NCBI RefSeq assembly: GCF_001611675.1 | Contig: NZ_CP014766.1 | Coordinates: forward strand, 2,356,001 to 2,420,000 | Length of the DNA stretch: 64,000 nucleotides | Reading direction: 5' to 3' | From: Pontibacter akesuensis | Lineage (GTDB): Bacteria > Bacteroidota > Bacteroidia > Cytophagales > Hymenobacteraceae | Shown here: in pieces, positions 16,621 to 25,194 of the stretch | Numbering within the stretch: the stretch's first letter is position 1 | How the letters are laid out: each line of letters opens with the position of its first letter | The notes under the pieces: model-generated | Database searches by the model: none | Seen by the model: the letters and a program-made list of their open reading frames with translations, nothing else | Told to the model about the DNA's origin: nothing | Made by a program: the position numbers and the translations under genes

Positions 16621-17292
16621 TTACGAACGCCAAAGGTACGGGAATAAGATGTAGGAAACAGTGACGACAATCATGTTTATGGCAAGCAGGGTAAGCAGTT
16701 CGTCGAGGCTGAGGCTGCGGTCCAGGCCATCCATGGCGTTTTTCGACATTTTGATGAGCATAAGCAGCATGGGCACGATTACAGGAAAGCTGAGTACGGC
16801 CATGAGCGTGCTGCTGTTGGCGGCTTTGGAGGCGATACTCGAAATCATGGTAAGGGAGGTGGAAAACCCGATGGCGCCCAGCAGCAGCGTGAGCAGGAAC
16901 ATGGGCACGTCCTGCACCGGGTTGCCTAGTACGAAACCGTAAAACACGAAGCAGATAAAGGCCAGCAGCAACATCAACAGCGTGTTGTAGATAATCTTGG
17001 CAAGTATAATGCCCTGCGGGCTCACGATAGAGTAGAAGTAAAGCAGCCGCCCCCTGTTCTCCTGCATAAAGCTCTTGGCGATGGCGTTGACCGAGGTAAA
17101 CAGCAGGATAATCCAAAGCAAAGCGTTCCATACCGGGGCTTGCAGCATATTGGAGCGCATGCCAAAGCTTAGGTAGCAGACAAACACCACGCTGCCCACA
17201 TACAGCAGCATGCCGTTCAGCGCGTACTTTTGCCGCCACTCCAGCACCAGGTCCTTCTGAATGAGGTATAAAATCTCTTTAAACAGCACCAT
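16621..17292 (-). CDS. ccmB: Heme exporter protein CcmB
   Basis: CcmB is the permease partner of the CcmA ATPase. The protein has six hydrophobic segments and the conserved start KEILYLIQKDLVLEWRQKYALNGMLLY. The frame extends to a GTG at 17322, but a -7 element at 17309-17316 places the transcript start below it, so the ATG at 17292 is chosen, giving 223 residues. CcmA, which normally lies just upstream, is absent: the upstream neighbour is phoU behind its terminator. Confidence 0.92.
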   Translation of the reverse strand: MVLFKEILYLIQKDLVLEWRQKYALNGMLLYVGSVVFVCYLSFGMRSNMLQAPVWNALLWIILLFTSVNAIAKSFMQENRGRLLYFYSIVSPQGIILAKIIYNTLLMLLLAFICFVFYGFVLGNPVQDVPMFLLTLLLGAIGFSTSLTMISSIASKAANSSTLMAVLSFPVIVPMLLMLIKMSKNAMDGLDRSLSLDELLTLLAINMIVVTVSYILFPYLWRS

Positions 17293-17308
17293 CTTTTCGA
17301 TTTTGCTG

Positions 17309-17316
17309 CAAAGGTA
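17309..17316 (-). promoter_or_regulatory. Candidate -7 element for the ccm genes
   Basis: TACCTTTG on the minus strand matches TAnnTTTG. The transcript would start near 17303, about ten bases before the ATG at 17292, which decides the start choice. Confidence 0.55.
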
Positions 17317-17379
17317 AGGCACAAAAGCATGGAAACGTAGCTTTTACAGGCTGATCGATACTATAGCGCCTTGCCAGTA

Positions 17380-17418
17380 TAAAACAAAACGGCACAGGCT
17401 GCTGTAGCCTGTGCCGTT
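17380..17418 (-). terminator. Terminator after phoU
   Basis: AACGGCACAGGCT and AGCCTGTGCCGTT (17388-17400 and 17406-17418) form a 13-pair stem followed by a T-rich run on the minus strand. It closes the pst operon. Confidence 0.9.
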
Positions 17419-17448
17419 CACCATACTTCGAAAGCAGAACAAACTGGG

Positions 17449-18165
17449 TTATGACGGGTTTTGCTCGTCTTTGTCCTGGTCCTTCTTTGCTTCCTTCTTC
17501 TTTTTCTTGTCGTCTTTGTGCTTCACCATTTTTGCCTCGCGGTAAAAAATGATTTCCTCGGCAATGTTGGTTACCTGGTCGCCCACGCGCTCCAGCTTTT
17601 TGATGATGGAAAGTATGGCCAGCGCCTCCCGTATCTTGCCAGGGTTCTCTGTCATGTACTTGGTGATCACATCGTCAGACTTGCGGTAGATCTTGTCCAG
17701 TTTCTTGTCCCGCTTTATCAGAGCCTTTGCCAGCTGTGGGTCGTTGTTTCTGAAGGCGGTGCGGCACTCTACCAACATGGCCAGTGCCTCTTCGTACATG
17801 GGCAGCACGTTGGTGATTTCCAGGAGCTGAGGCTCCACAGGCGCCTCCAGCTTTTTAACAAACCGGGCAATGCCCTCAGCCGTGTCGCCGATGCGCTCCA
17901 GGTTGGCGTTGATTTTCAGCACGGCCAGCACCAGGCGCAGGTCTACGGCCACGGGTGTGAACAGGGCGAAGAAGTTCTCGCACATGCGGTCAATCTTCAG
18001 GTCGAACTGGTTTACCTTGCGGTCGCGTTGGATGATTTTCTTGGCCAGCTCCACATCAGCGTTCAGCATGGCTTCGCGGCCGCTCTGCACCTGGTACTCC
18101 ACCAGGTCCCACATTTCGAGGAGTTTGGTCTTCAGGCGGGCTAATTCAACATCTATGTGTGGCAT
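17449..18165 (-). CDS. phoU: Phosphate signalling protein PhoU
   Basis: PhoU couples the Pst transporter to the sensor kinase and keeps the Pho response off when phosphate is plentiful. The 238-residue protein has the two repeated three-helix PhoU halves, with E-x-x-x-D metal-cluster patterns in both (RIGDTAEGIARF and RVGDQVTNIAEE). The last 25 residues are an unusual charged tail rich in Lys and Asp, absent from the E. coli protein. It is last in pstS-C-A-B-phoU. Confidence 0.97.
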   Translation of the reverse strand: MPHIDVELARLKTKLLEMWDLVEYQVQSGREAMLNADVELAKKIIQRDRKVNQFDLKIDRMCENFFALFTPVAVDLRLVLAVLKINANLERIGDTAEGIARFVKKLEAPVEPQLLEITNVLPMYEEALAMLVECRTAFRNNDPQLAKALIKRDKKLDKIYRKSDDVITKYMTENPGKIREALAILSIIKKLERVGDQVTNIAEEIIFYREAKMVKHKDDKKKKKEAKKDQDKDEQNPS

Positions 18166-18223
18166 TCAAGTCTTTTTATGGGGTGAACATCTACAAGTAT
18201 ACGGAAATGATGGGGTATTTAAA

Positions 18224-18985
18224 TCAACCGAAACGGCCCGTGATGTAGTTTTGTGTGCGATCGTCTTTCGGGCTGGTGAACATTGTCTTGGTCTTGTTGT
18301 ACTCCACCAGTTCACCCATGTAAAAGAACGCCGTGTTGTCGCTCACGCGGCCAGCCTGCTGCATGTTGTGCGTCACGATCACGATGGTGTAGTCGTGCTT
18401 CAGCTTGTAGATCAGCTCCTCGATTTTGGCGGTGGAGATGGGGTCCAGCGCGGAGGCGGGCTCGTCCATCAGCAGCACCGAAGGCGAGATGGCCAGCGCG
18501 CGCGCTATGCACAAGCGCTGCTGCTGCCCGCCTGAAAGTGCCAGCGCCGATTTGTGCAGCTTGTCCTTCACCTCGTCCCACAAAGCGGCCTGCTTCAGCG
18601 AGTGCTCCGCGGCTTCTTCCAGTACGTCTTTTTTCTTGATGCCCTGTATCCGCAGGCCGTACACCACATTCTCAAAGATGGTTTTCGGGAAAGGGTTCGG
18701 CTTCTGGAACACCATCCCTACTTCCTTGCGCAGTTCATCCACACGGATGTCTTTGTTGTAGATGTCCCTGTTGTCCATCAGGATCTCTCCTTCGGTTCTG
18801 AAGCCATCGATGTAATCGTTCATGCGGTTGAAGGTGCGCAGAAACGTGGACTTGCCACAGCCCGATGGGCCGATAAAGGCAGTTACGTTCTTCTCCTCCA
18901 TCGCAATATTGATGTCTTTCAGGGCGTGAAAGTCACCGTAGAAAGCGTTGAGGTTCTTGGCTTCGAGCTTGGTTTTTTTGCTCAT
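18224..18985 (-). CDS. pstB: Phosphate ABC transporter ATPase PstB
   Basis: PstB powers phosphate import. The Walker A loop GPSGCGKST is at residues 39-47, the signature is LSGGQQQR, Walker B is [13 protein letters not shown], and the H-loop is [11 protein letters not shown]. The protein is 253 residues long, standard for PstB. It follows pstA by 82 bases and precedes phoU by 58 bases. Confidence 0.98.
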   Translation of the reverse strand: MSKKTKLEAKNLNAFYGDFHALKDINIAMEEKNVTAFIGPSGCGKSTFLRTFNRMNDYIDGFRTEGEILMDNRDIYNKDIRVDELRKEVGMVFQKPNPFPKTIFENVVYGLRIQGIKKKDVLEEAAEHSLKQAALWDEVKDKLHKSALALSGGQQQRLCIARALAISPSVLLMDEPASALDPISTAKIEELIYKLKHDYTIVIVTHNMQQAGRVSDNTAFFYMGELVEYNKTKTMFTSPKDDRTQNYITGRFG

Positions 18986-19067
18986 AGAGTATAAAAAGAC
19001 ACGAGATATTAGAAACTAAGAGTAAGGCGAGTATAAAACGGGGTATCGCCCGCTTCTGCTGGCCGTG

Positions 19068-19925
19068 TTACCACCTGATTTTTCGCTGCTGCCTATTGCG
19101 TAAGTATACGGCGATACCGTTTAACAGGAAGGTAATAAATAATAGCACGATAATGGCCGCTGCTGCGTTGGTAAGGAACTCCTCCTGCGGCCGTGAGGTC
19201 CAGTTAAAGATCTGGATCGGCAACACGGTGAACTCATCCAGCGGCGATGCCGGCGTAAACGGCACATACGCCAGCGCTCCGATCACGATCAGCGGAGCTG
19301 CCTCGCCCACTGCCCGCGACAGCGCAAGTATAATGCCGGTAAGTATACCGCCGAAAGAAGCCGGCAGCACCTGGTTCCAGATGGTTTGCCACTTGGAGGC
19401 CCCGAGCGCATAAGAACCGTCGCGCACGCTGCCCGGCACGGCTTTGATAGCCTCGCGTGTAGTGACGATAATGATCGGCAGGATAAGCAGCGACAGGGTA
19501 AGCGCGCCGGCCAGCAAACTGCCGCCCAAGCGCATCTGGCGCACAAAGATCTCCAGGCCCAGCAAGCCGTAAATGATAGAAGGCACACCCGCCAGGTTGG
19601 CAATGTTAATCTCCAGGAAGTTAGACAGCTTTGTTTTCCGGCTGTACTCCTCCAGGTAAATGCCTGCGCCAACCCCCAGCGGAAAGGAAATCAGCGCCGT
19701 GAGCACCAGCAGCCAGAGCGTACCCACCCAGGCGGTAAGTATGCCGGCGCTGCTGGCTCTGCGCGATGGAAGGTCCATCAGGAAATCCCAATCAATGCGG
19801 GCAATGCCTTCCTGCACAATATCGATCAGGAAGATAGCCAGCACCACCAGCCCGATAAAGGTGCAAAATACCCCGAAAACCTGAAAGACTTTGTCCTTCA
19901 ACCTGTTGCGATCCGAATTAGTCAT
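19068..19925 (-). CDS. pstA: Phosphate ABC transporter permease PstA
   Basis: PstA is one of two inner-membrane permeases of the Pst importer. Six hydrophobic segments are visible, and the coupling loop is [29 protein letters not shown], the EAA-like contact with PstB. Its start overlaps the end of pstC by eight bases, which indicates translational coupling. Confidence 0.97.
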   Translation of the reverse strand: MTNSDRNRLKDKVFQVFGVFCTFIGLVVLAIFLIDIVQEGIARIDWDFLMDLPSRRASSAGILTAWVGTLWLLVLTALISFPLGVGAGIYLEEYSRKTKLSNFLEINIANLAGVPSIIYGLLGLEIFVRQMRLGGSLLAGALTLSLLILPIIIVTTREAIKAVPGSVRDGSYALGASKWQTIWNQVLPASFGGILTGIILALSRAVGEAAPLIVIGALAYVPFTPASPLDEFTVLPIQIFNWTSRPQEEFLTNAAAAIIVLLFITFLLNGIAVYLRNRQQRKIRW

Positions 19926-20793
19926 ACTTCTCCTGATATTTCTTTTTGATCCAGAAACTGATGTTGTTCAGCGCAAACGTGAAAACAAACAGGGTGATGC
20001 CGGCGGCAAAGATGGTCCGGTACTCCAGCGAGCCGTGCGGCACGTCACCCAAACTTACCTGCACAATGTAGGTAGTGATGGTTTCGATGGGAACAAGCGG
20101 GTTCAGTGTCAGGCGCGGCTGCTGCCCAGCGGCAATGGCCACAATCATGGTTTCGCCCACGGCCCGCGAGATGGCAAGTATAACCGACACCACAATACCG
20201 GAAGAAGCGGCCGGCACCATCACACCAAAGGCCGTCTGCAGGCGTGTGGAGCCCATGCCGTACGCTGCCTCCCGCAGCGAACGGGGCACAGCGCTGATGG
20301 CGTCCTCGCTCAGTGAAGAGATCATCGGGATGATCATGATGCCCATCACAATACCAGCAGATAAGGCATTGAAACCAGCCAGCGAGGGAATGATGGCTTG
20401 CAGAAAAGGCGTTACCACGGTTAAGGCGAAGAAGCCGTAAACTACCGTCGGAATGGTAGCCAGCACCTCCAGCATGGGCTTTACCACCTGTTTCAGCGTG
20501 GCATGTGCGTACTCGTTCAGGTACACGGCAATGGTCAGGCCAATGGGCAGGGCCACCGAAATAGCAATAAAGGTAGTCAGCAGGGTGCCCGCCACCAGTG
20601 GCATGATTCCAAACTTCTTATCGGCGAAGAGCGGCGTCCATTCTTTCTCTGTTAGGAAGTCCACGATAGAGACTTCCTGAAAGAAAGCAATCGACTCTGA
20701 CAGCAATACCCAAATAATGCCGATGGTGACCAGAATTGTGATTACCGCCGATAACCACAACAAGCCCTCGATTATTTTCTCTGATATTTTCAA
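19918..20793 (-). CDS. pstC: Phosphate ABC transporter permease PstC
   Basis: PstC is the second permease of the importer. Six membrane helices and the coupling loop [28 protein letters not shown] are present. The large first periplasmic loop ([26 protein letters not shown]) is typical of PstC. It follows pstS by 76 bases and overlaps pstA. Confidence 0.97.
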   Translation of the reverse strand: MKISEKIIEGLLWLSAVITILVTIGIIWVLLSESIAFFQEVSIVDFLTEKEWTPLFADKKFGIMPLVAGTLLTTFIAISVALPIGLTIAVYLNEYAHATLKQVVKPMLEVLATIPTVVYGFFALTVVTPFLQAIIPSLAGFNALSAGIVMGIMIIPMISSLSEDAISAVPRSLREAAYGMGSTRLQTAFGVMVPAASSGIVVSVILAISRAVGETMIVAIAAGQQPRLTLNPLVPIETITTYIVQVSLGDVPHGSLEYRTIFAAGITLFVFTFALNNISFWIKKKYQEKYD

Positions 20794-20869
20794 GGTGCTG
20801 TTTTTAAAGTAGGAACACGTTAGCGGTAGCCTAACCGGCCTGCATTAACGCATATTTCCATTGCTGTAT

Positions 20870-21868
20870 TTATTGCTTGGCGTCGCTGGAGCCGGTGTCA
20901 CCAACAAACTGCTGGAACTTCTGCTTCTGCTCTTCATACTTTTCGGCAGGCATCGGAATATAACCTACTTCTTCGCTAAGCTGTGCGGCATTATCGAGGT
21001 AGAAGTTTACAAACTGCACGACCTCCGGTCTTGCCGTGGCTTTAGAGCTCACGTAAATGAACAGCGGGCGGGAAAGCGGGGCGTAAGAGCCGTCTTTAAC
21101 TGTCTCCAGCGAAGGCATGATTGCGCCGGCGCCGTTGCTGTCGTTCTGGTCATCCACTGGCACTGCCTTCAGTTTTTCCTTATTTTCGTCGTAGTACGCG
21201 TAACCGAAGAAGCCGAGTGCATACGGGTCAGTTGATACGCCCTGCACCAGCACGTTGTCGTCTTCGCTGGCTGTATAGTCGCCGCGGCTGGCGTGGCTCT
21301 CGCCTACAATCGCCTCTGTAAAGTAATCATAAGTACCTGACTCTACGCCAGCGCCATACAGGTGAATTTCCTGGTCAGGCCACTCCGGGCGAATCTGATT
21401 CCACTTTTTGATGGTGCCCTGTGCCGCCGGCTCCCAGATTTTCTTCAGCTCGGCTACGGTGATGTCCTTTACCCAGTCATTCTCCGGGTGCACAACCACT
21501 GTCAGGCCGTCGTAAGCTACCGGCAGTTCGATGTAGGAGATGTTATTGCTTTTGGCCAGTTCGTCCTCGTTCGCATTCATGCTGCGGGAAGCGTTCACAA
21601 TGTCAATTTCGCCACGGGAGAACTTCTTCATGCCGCCACCTGTGCCCGACACACCAACGGTTACCCGAACCTCCTCTGCCTCGTTACGGAACTCCTCCGC
21701 CACGGCCTCGGTGATAGGGTACACAGTAGAAGAACCGTCGATCTGGATGTTGCCGGTTAAGTCTCCGTTTGCTCCCTCGTTACCGCCGCCGCAAGCGCTT
21801 AAGAGCAGTACACCGCCCAGTGCGAGTGCAGCATTCAATCTGGAAAAGTTGAGCCTTAGGTTTAACAT
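20870..21868 (-). CDS. pstS: Phosphate-binding lipoprotein PstS
   Basis: PstS captures phosphate in the periplasm and delivers it to PstCAB. The lipobox LLLSAC places the lipid on Cys26. The binding signature IDGSSTVYPITEAVAEEF follows, and SGTGGGMKKFSRGEIDIVNASR is the second phosphate-contact loop. The sequence after the cysteine is Gly/Asn-rich, not acidic, which fits inner-leaflet retention in the periplasm. It heads the pst operon. Confidence 0.97.
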   Translation of the reverse strand: MLNLRLNFSRLNAALALGGVLLLSACGGGNEGANGDLTGNIQIDGSSTVYPITEAVAEEFRNEAEEVRVTVGVSGTGGGMKKFSRGEIDIVNASRSMNANEDELAKSNNISYIELPVAYDGLTVVVHPENDWVKDITVAELKKIWEPAAQGTIKKWNQIRPEWPDQEIHLYGAGVESGTYDYFTEAIVGESHASRGDYTASEDDNVLVQGVSTDPYALGFFGYAYYDENKEKLKAVPVDDQNDSNGAGAIMPSLETVKDGSYAPLSRPLFIYVSSKATARPEVVQFVNFYLDNAAQLSEEVGYIPMPAEKYEEQKQKFQQFVGDTGSSDAKQ

Positions 21869-22091
21869 ATTAGTAGCTGTTTTGGGTGTTGCTATTTGTT
21901 TGAAAAATTACTTCTGCGTTAATGTGTTTTTTGTTTAAGCTGCTATACTTCAATGTGTATGAAGTAGTTGTGTGACAGAGGTTTTATACTGGCTTATCCT
22001 TTATTGCCTGTGTTTGCAAGTGCAAAGTTGAGACAATTGGAGGCAACCTCTGCCGGTGCATTGTTAAGAAATTGTTACTATTTAAATATGA
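21869..22091 (-). promoter_or_regulatory. pstS upstream region with two weak Pho-type repeat pairs
   Basis: On the minus strand, TAAC-type units 11 bases apart are seen at 22074-22077 and 22063-22066, and another pair at 21918-21922 and 21907-21911. Neither pair has a good TAnnTTTG at the spacing found in the divergent promoter at 24.9-25.2 kb, so the pstS promoter is not settled. PstS may also be reached by read-through from the porins. Confidence 0.4.
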
Positions 22092-23282
22092 TTAAAGCGC
22101 CACTTCCATCTGGAGTCGAAACAGATAGCTGTCTGGTCTTCCGGGCTGGTCCTGAAGTGTTACATCACTCTGAACCTTAAGGCTATGGCCTACAATGTAC
22201 CTGGAAACCCCAAGTGTATACTGCTCCTGTGGGCGCAGGCCGGAAACCTCTGTAGGGTTATAACTGGTGTAGCGGGCTGCCACTTCCCAATTGTTCTCGA
22301 ACAGGTATCCTCCCTGCAGGTTGAATGCATTGCCTGTTACAAACGTCTCCTCTACTGCACCCGCATCTGTCCTGGCTACAACCGGGCCTTCTGAGGCTTT
22401 ACTATCCGCATATTCTGCCATGGCAGAGAATCCTCTATATTTAAACATGGCATCTACGAAAATGGTACTAAGGTCGCGCTGCTCACTTAGAAAGTCGCCA
22501 AGCTGCCCCCTTTCGCGGGAGGCATTGTCATTATAATCAAATGCCGCGGCTATAGCCAGTTTTGGGGTTTCTTCCCGGTAAATATCGCCTCCTACATAGG
22601 CCCCGTCTCCCTCAAATTCACCGAAAGGAAAAACCTCTACCTTAGCCGTGTAGTCATAGCCGCCTGAGTTGTTGATGGTGATATCCCGGCCTTCGCCCAT
22701 GGCGATGGAGCCAATCTCCCTGATAACTACCTGGCCAATGTTGTGCACGTGGTGCAGTTGTAGCCCGGCGTCGCGGTCAATGTTGAAGCGGGAGTTCAGG
22801 AGGCTTCGGTCTACAAACTGTAGTTTCTGCGAGGAGACAACACGCTCTCTGTTGCCCGGTAATTTTGTCTGGCCAACCCAAAGCTCCCAATGCGGCGCAA
22901 AGTTCCATTTTGCCACTGCGTCAAGTATAATGTTGTCAGCGTTGTTCGACATGGAAGGGTTGTCGTTTCCGATGTCGCTGTTGCTTAGGCCAAGCTCAAT
23001 TTTGTACTCTAATTTAGGTGAGTAGGCAAAGCCTTCGAACTTTAGGCGTGCTCTGCGGATCAGGAAGCGGTCATCCCAATTGTTTGTTGCAGGGTTGTTG
23101 CCACCCTGGTACAGCATCTGGAAACGGGTGCCAAACTTAAGGCTGAAAGAGGAGTCTGCTGCAATAAACTGCAGGCCCTTACCTAACTTAGAGTAATTCA
23201 CACTTTGCCCCGAAGCGCCTATGCTCGAGAACAATGCGATAAACAGCAGAAGTATAATTCCTTTCAGTTTTAGATAATTCAC
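22092..23282 (-). CDS. OprO/OprP-type phosphate porin, first copy
   Basis: This is a 16-strand-type outer-membrane porin of the phosphate-selective O/P family. A signal peptide ending ASG-Q (about residue 25) leads into alternating strands such as SFSLKFGTRFQMLYQGG, FLIRRARLKFEGFAYSPKLEYKIELGLSN and a C-terminal strand FRLQMEVAL. The start is GTG at 23282. It lies next to a second porin of the same family and upstream of pstS, which supports a phosphate role. Anion specificity cannot be confirmed from sequence. Confidence 0.88.
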   Translation of the reverse strand: MNYLKLKGIILLLFIALFSSIGASGQSVNYSKLGKGLQFIAADSSFSLKFGTRFQMLYQGGNNPATNNWDDRFLIRRARLKFEGFAYSPKLEYKIELGLSNSDIGNDNPSMSNNADNIILDAVAKWNFAPHWELWVGQTKLPGNRERVVSSQKLQFVDRSLLNSRFNIDRDAGLQLHHVHNIGQVVIREIGSIAMGEGRDITINNSGGYDYTAKVEVFPFGEFEGDGAYVGGDIYREETPKLAIAAAFDYNDNASRERGQLGDFLSEQRDLSTIFVDAMFKYRGFSAMAEYADSKASEGPVVARTDAGAVEETFVTGNAFNLQGGYLFENNWEVAARYTSYNPTEVSGLRPQEQYTLGVSRYIVGHSLKVQSDVTLQDQPGRPDSYLFRLQMEVAL

Positions 23283-23425
23283 TTGGTAGAAGTTATGGTG
23301 AGAAATAGAGTAGGTTGTGCCTGTTATACTTTCAACCTGAAAAAGAAGGTGCAGCGATTGTGGTTTAAACCAGGCCTTTGCTATTCCCGCTGCCCTACTA
23401 CTGACTGCCTTACAAGATGGCTTCT

Positions 23426-24736
23426 TTAGAAGTTAAACTGGGCCTGAAGCCTTAGCCTGCTTCCGTGCTGCCTGTTGTAGAGGTTAGCGAATGACCTGGT
23501 GGTTCTGTCTGCAATACTGTAGTCAGCTACCAGTTCAAAGTTTTTAATAGGTTGCCACTCGGCACCTACCTCTGTCTCGTATACTTTGTGGCTTACAGCG
23601 TCACGCTCATGCTTTTTGCCGCCATCATAGTACTGCACTTTCGCAAAGGGAATAAGGATATGGTTGCCAAACTTCATTCTGTACATGGTTTGGGCGTAGC
23701 CGCCGTGTAGCGGCTTTACCTTTATCGACAGCGTTTCAGGATCGAACTCAGGGCCCTCTCCAATGTTATATTCTGCCTGAAAGCCCAGCGGCTGTGGGTA
23801 CACCACCAGTGATGCCGCCACACGACGATCTGTGAAACCTTCTTTTGCCTGCTGCTCAGAACCCAGAGACACGCCTGTGGAGAGCTGATCGGGGGTAACG
23901 ACATACTTGCCAGAGTAGGCCTGGATGCCGGGCTCGATATACTGCCCGTTCGCGAGTTGTAGCGGGTAGGCTAGCCGCACTGCCGTGTGCAGTTGGTCGT
24001 TAGCGTCTGATTTGTTGGAGGTCTGCCCGTTAAACACGCCTACACCGAACACGCCGTAGTCGCCGCTTCCCTTCAGTCCTGAGCTGGTCAGTTCTTCAAA
24101 GCGTTCCCTGATTTCGGAAGGGGCCCAGTAAAACATAACCCCCAGGTCACGCTCGTTGGCAAAAGCGCTGTTGATGGCATCGCTACGGTCCAGGGCCAGG
24201 CGGTTGCTGCTGGACTGCATGTTCTCAAAGCCGTAGGGTATTTTGCTTTGGCCGACTCTTATCCTGAATTCTTTTGCTGCGTCAAGTGCAAGGTCGAAGT
24301 AGGCGTCGCGCAGTTGAACAAAGTTAAGGGCGCTGCCACCAGGGGAGGAGGCAAAGTCAGGCTGGATGTACACATAAAGCCGCTCGTGTACATTTCCGCT
24401 GAAAACGATGCGTGCCCGCCTGATAAAGAAGCCGTTGCCTGCTCCCAAAGATCTGTCACACTGATCGCACTTAAGCTGTGGGTTAGTCTCCAACAGGCGG
24501 TTATACCTTATCTGTGCGTATCCGCGGATGGAAAGGGTTTTGTACCAGGGCGTTTTAGCTTCCTTGGCAGGAGCTATATAAATGGTGTCGACCCGGGAGA
24601 TGATGCGCTGCTCGGCCGTTGCCGTGGTGGCAACCTGAATTGTGTCTGTGTTTGCAGGAGTCTGGCCTGAAGCACTGTTATTTATAAAACTGGCTGTCAG
24701 GAACAGCAGCGCTGCTCCAACAAAAGATCTAGTCAC
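23426..24736 (-). CDS. OprO/OprP-type phosphate porin, second copy
   Basis: This is a second outer-membrane porin of the O/P family, with strands SIRGYAQIRYNRLLE, GFFIRRARIVFSGNVHERLYVYIQPDFAS and the C-terminal GSRLRLQAQFNF. The frame is open to a TTG at 24766, but GTG at 24736, preceded by AGGAAGAA, gives a clean signal peptide (VTRSFVGAALLFLTASF...ASG-Q) and is preferred; length 436 residues. CDQC near residue 95 is an unusual cysteine pair. Its promoter carries a four-unit 11-bp array (24886-24923). The downstream porin is probably co-transcribed. Confidence 0.87.
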   Translation of the reverse strand: MTRSFVGAALLFLTASFINNSASGQTPANTDTIQVATTATAEQRIISRVDTIYIAPAKEAKTPWYKTLSIRGYAQIRYNRLLETNPQLKCDQCDRSLGAGNGFFIRRARIVFSGNVHERLYVYIQPDFASSPGGSALNFVQLRDAYFDLALDAAKEFRIRVGQSKIPYGFENMQSSSNRLALDRSDAINSAFANERDLGVMFYWAPSEIRERFEELTSSGLKGSGDYGVFGVGVFNGQTSNKSDANDQLHTAVRLAYPLQLANGQYIEPGIQAYSGKYVVTPDQLSTGVSLGSEQQAKEGFTDRRVAASLVVYPQPLGFQAEYNIGEGPEFDPETLSIKVKPLHGGYAQTMYRMKFGNHILIPFAKVQYYDGGKKHERDAVSHKVYETEVGAEWQPIKNFELVADYSIADRTTRSFANLYNRQHGSRLRLQAQFNF

Positions 24737-24867
24737 TTCTTCCTGATTAAGGTGAGATTTAATCAACTGCCTGAAGAGAGCGTTTAGTCAGAACGGTCCT
24801 GCAGGGGTTACACCAGCAAAACAAGCAGTTAGTCAGGCTGCCGTTTTCTTGCTGTTGTTTGATGCTG

Positions 24868-24875
24868 CAAAATAA
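24868..24875 (-). promoter_or_regulatory. Candidate -7 element for the porin and pst genes
   Basis: TTATTTTG on the minus strand differs from TAnnTTTG at one base. Its first base is 15 bases after the first base of the last Pho-type unit, exactly as at the TonB receptor promoter. Confidence 0.6.
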
Positions 24876-24885
24876 GCACATCTAT

Positions 24886-24923
24886 ATTACTTCCGGATTA
24901 TGGCAATGTTATGCTAATGTTAA
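24886..24923 (-). promoter_or_regulatory. Four-unit Pho-type operator, porin side
   Basis: On the minus strand the units TTAAC, ATAAC, ATAAT and GTAAT start at 24923, 24912, 24901 and 24890, an exact 11-base period. PhoB-family regulators bind direct repeats with an 11-base period just upstream of the core promoter, so this is read as a PhoB operator. The assignment to PhoB is inference from period, position and gene content. Confidence 0.7.
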
Positions 24924-25059
24924 GCTTCTAAGCGGCAGTTAACCATCTGAAATGTGGCGTTAAAGGCGCTAAAGGAAAGAGTCTAAAGTTTCTGGCAGGT
25001 CAACCAACCCATCGCGGCTTACCAGCAAGGCTCGCTGTGGCGGCTACTCCGGCAGCGGC

Positions 25060-25097
25060 TTAATGTTGAGGTAAACCTGCGATAACCGTTGCTTAAC
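25060..25097 (+). promoter_or_regulatory. Upstream Pho-type operator, TonB receptor side
   Basis: Units TTAAT, GTAAA, ATAAC and TTAAC start at 25060, 25071, 25082 and 25093, again an exact 11-base period. The array is 16 bases upstream of the promoter-proximal array and out of phase with it. Confidence 0.6.
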
Positions 25098-25112
25098 AAA
25101 CAGAGAGGATGT

Positions 25113-25156
25113 TTAACGGTAACGTAACCACGGCTTAAAGTTGAGTTAAAGTAGCC
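25113..25156 (+). promoter_or_regulatory. Promoter-proximal four-unit Pho-type operator
   Basis: Units TTAAC, GTAAC, TTAAA and TTAAA start at 25113, 25124, 25135 and 25146. The last unit begins 15 bases before the -7 element and stands where a -33 element would be, the usual arrangement for PhoB-type activation. Confidence 0.75.
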
Positions 25157-25160
25157 CCTC

Positions 25161-25168
25161 TACTTTTG
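25161..25168 (+). promoter_or_regulatory. -7 element for the TonB receptor operon
   Basis: TACTTTTG matches TAnnTTTG fully. The transcript would start about 22 bases before the ATG at 25195. Confidence 0.75.
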
Positions 25169-25194
25169 CAGCGAGACTAAACAACAGTACAGCC

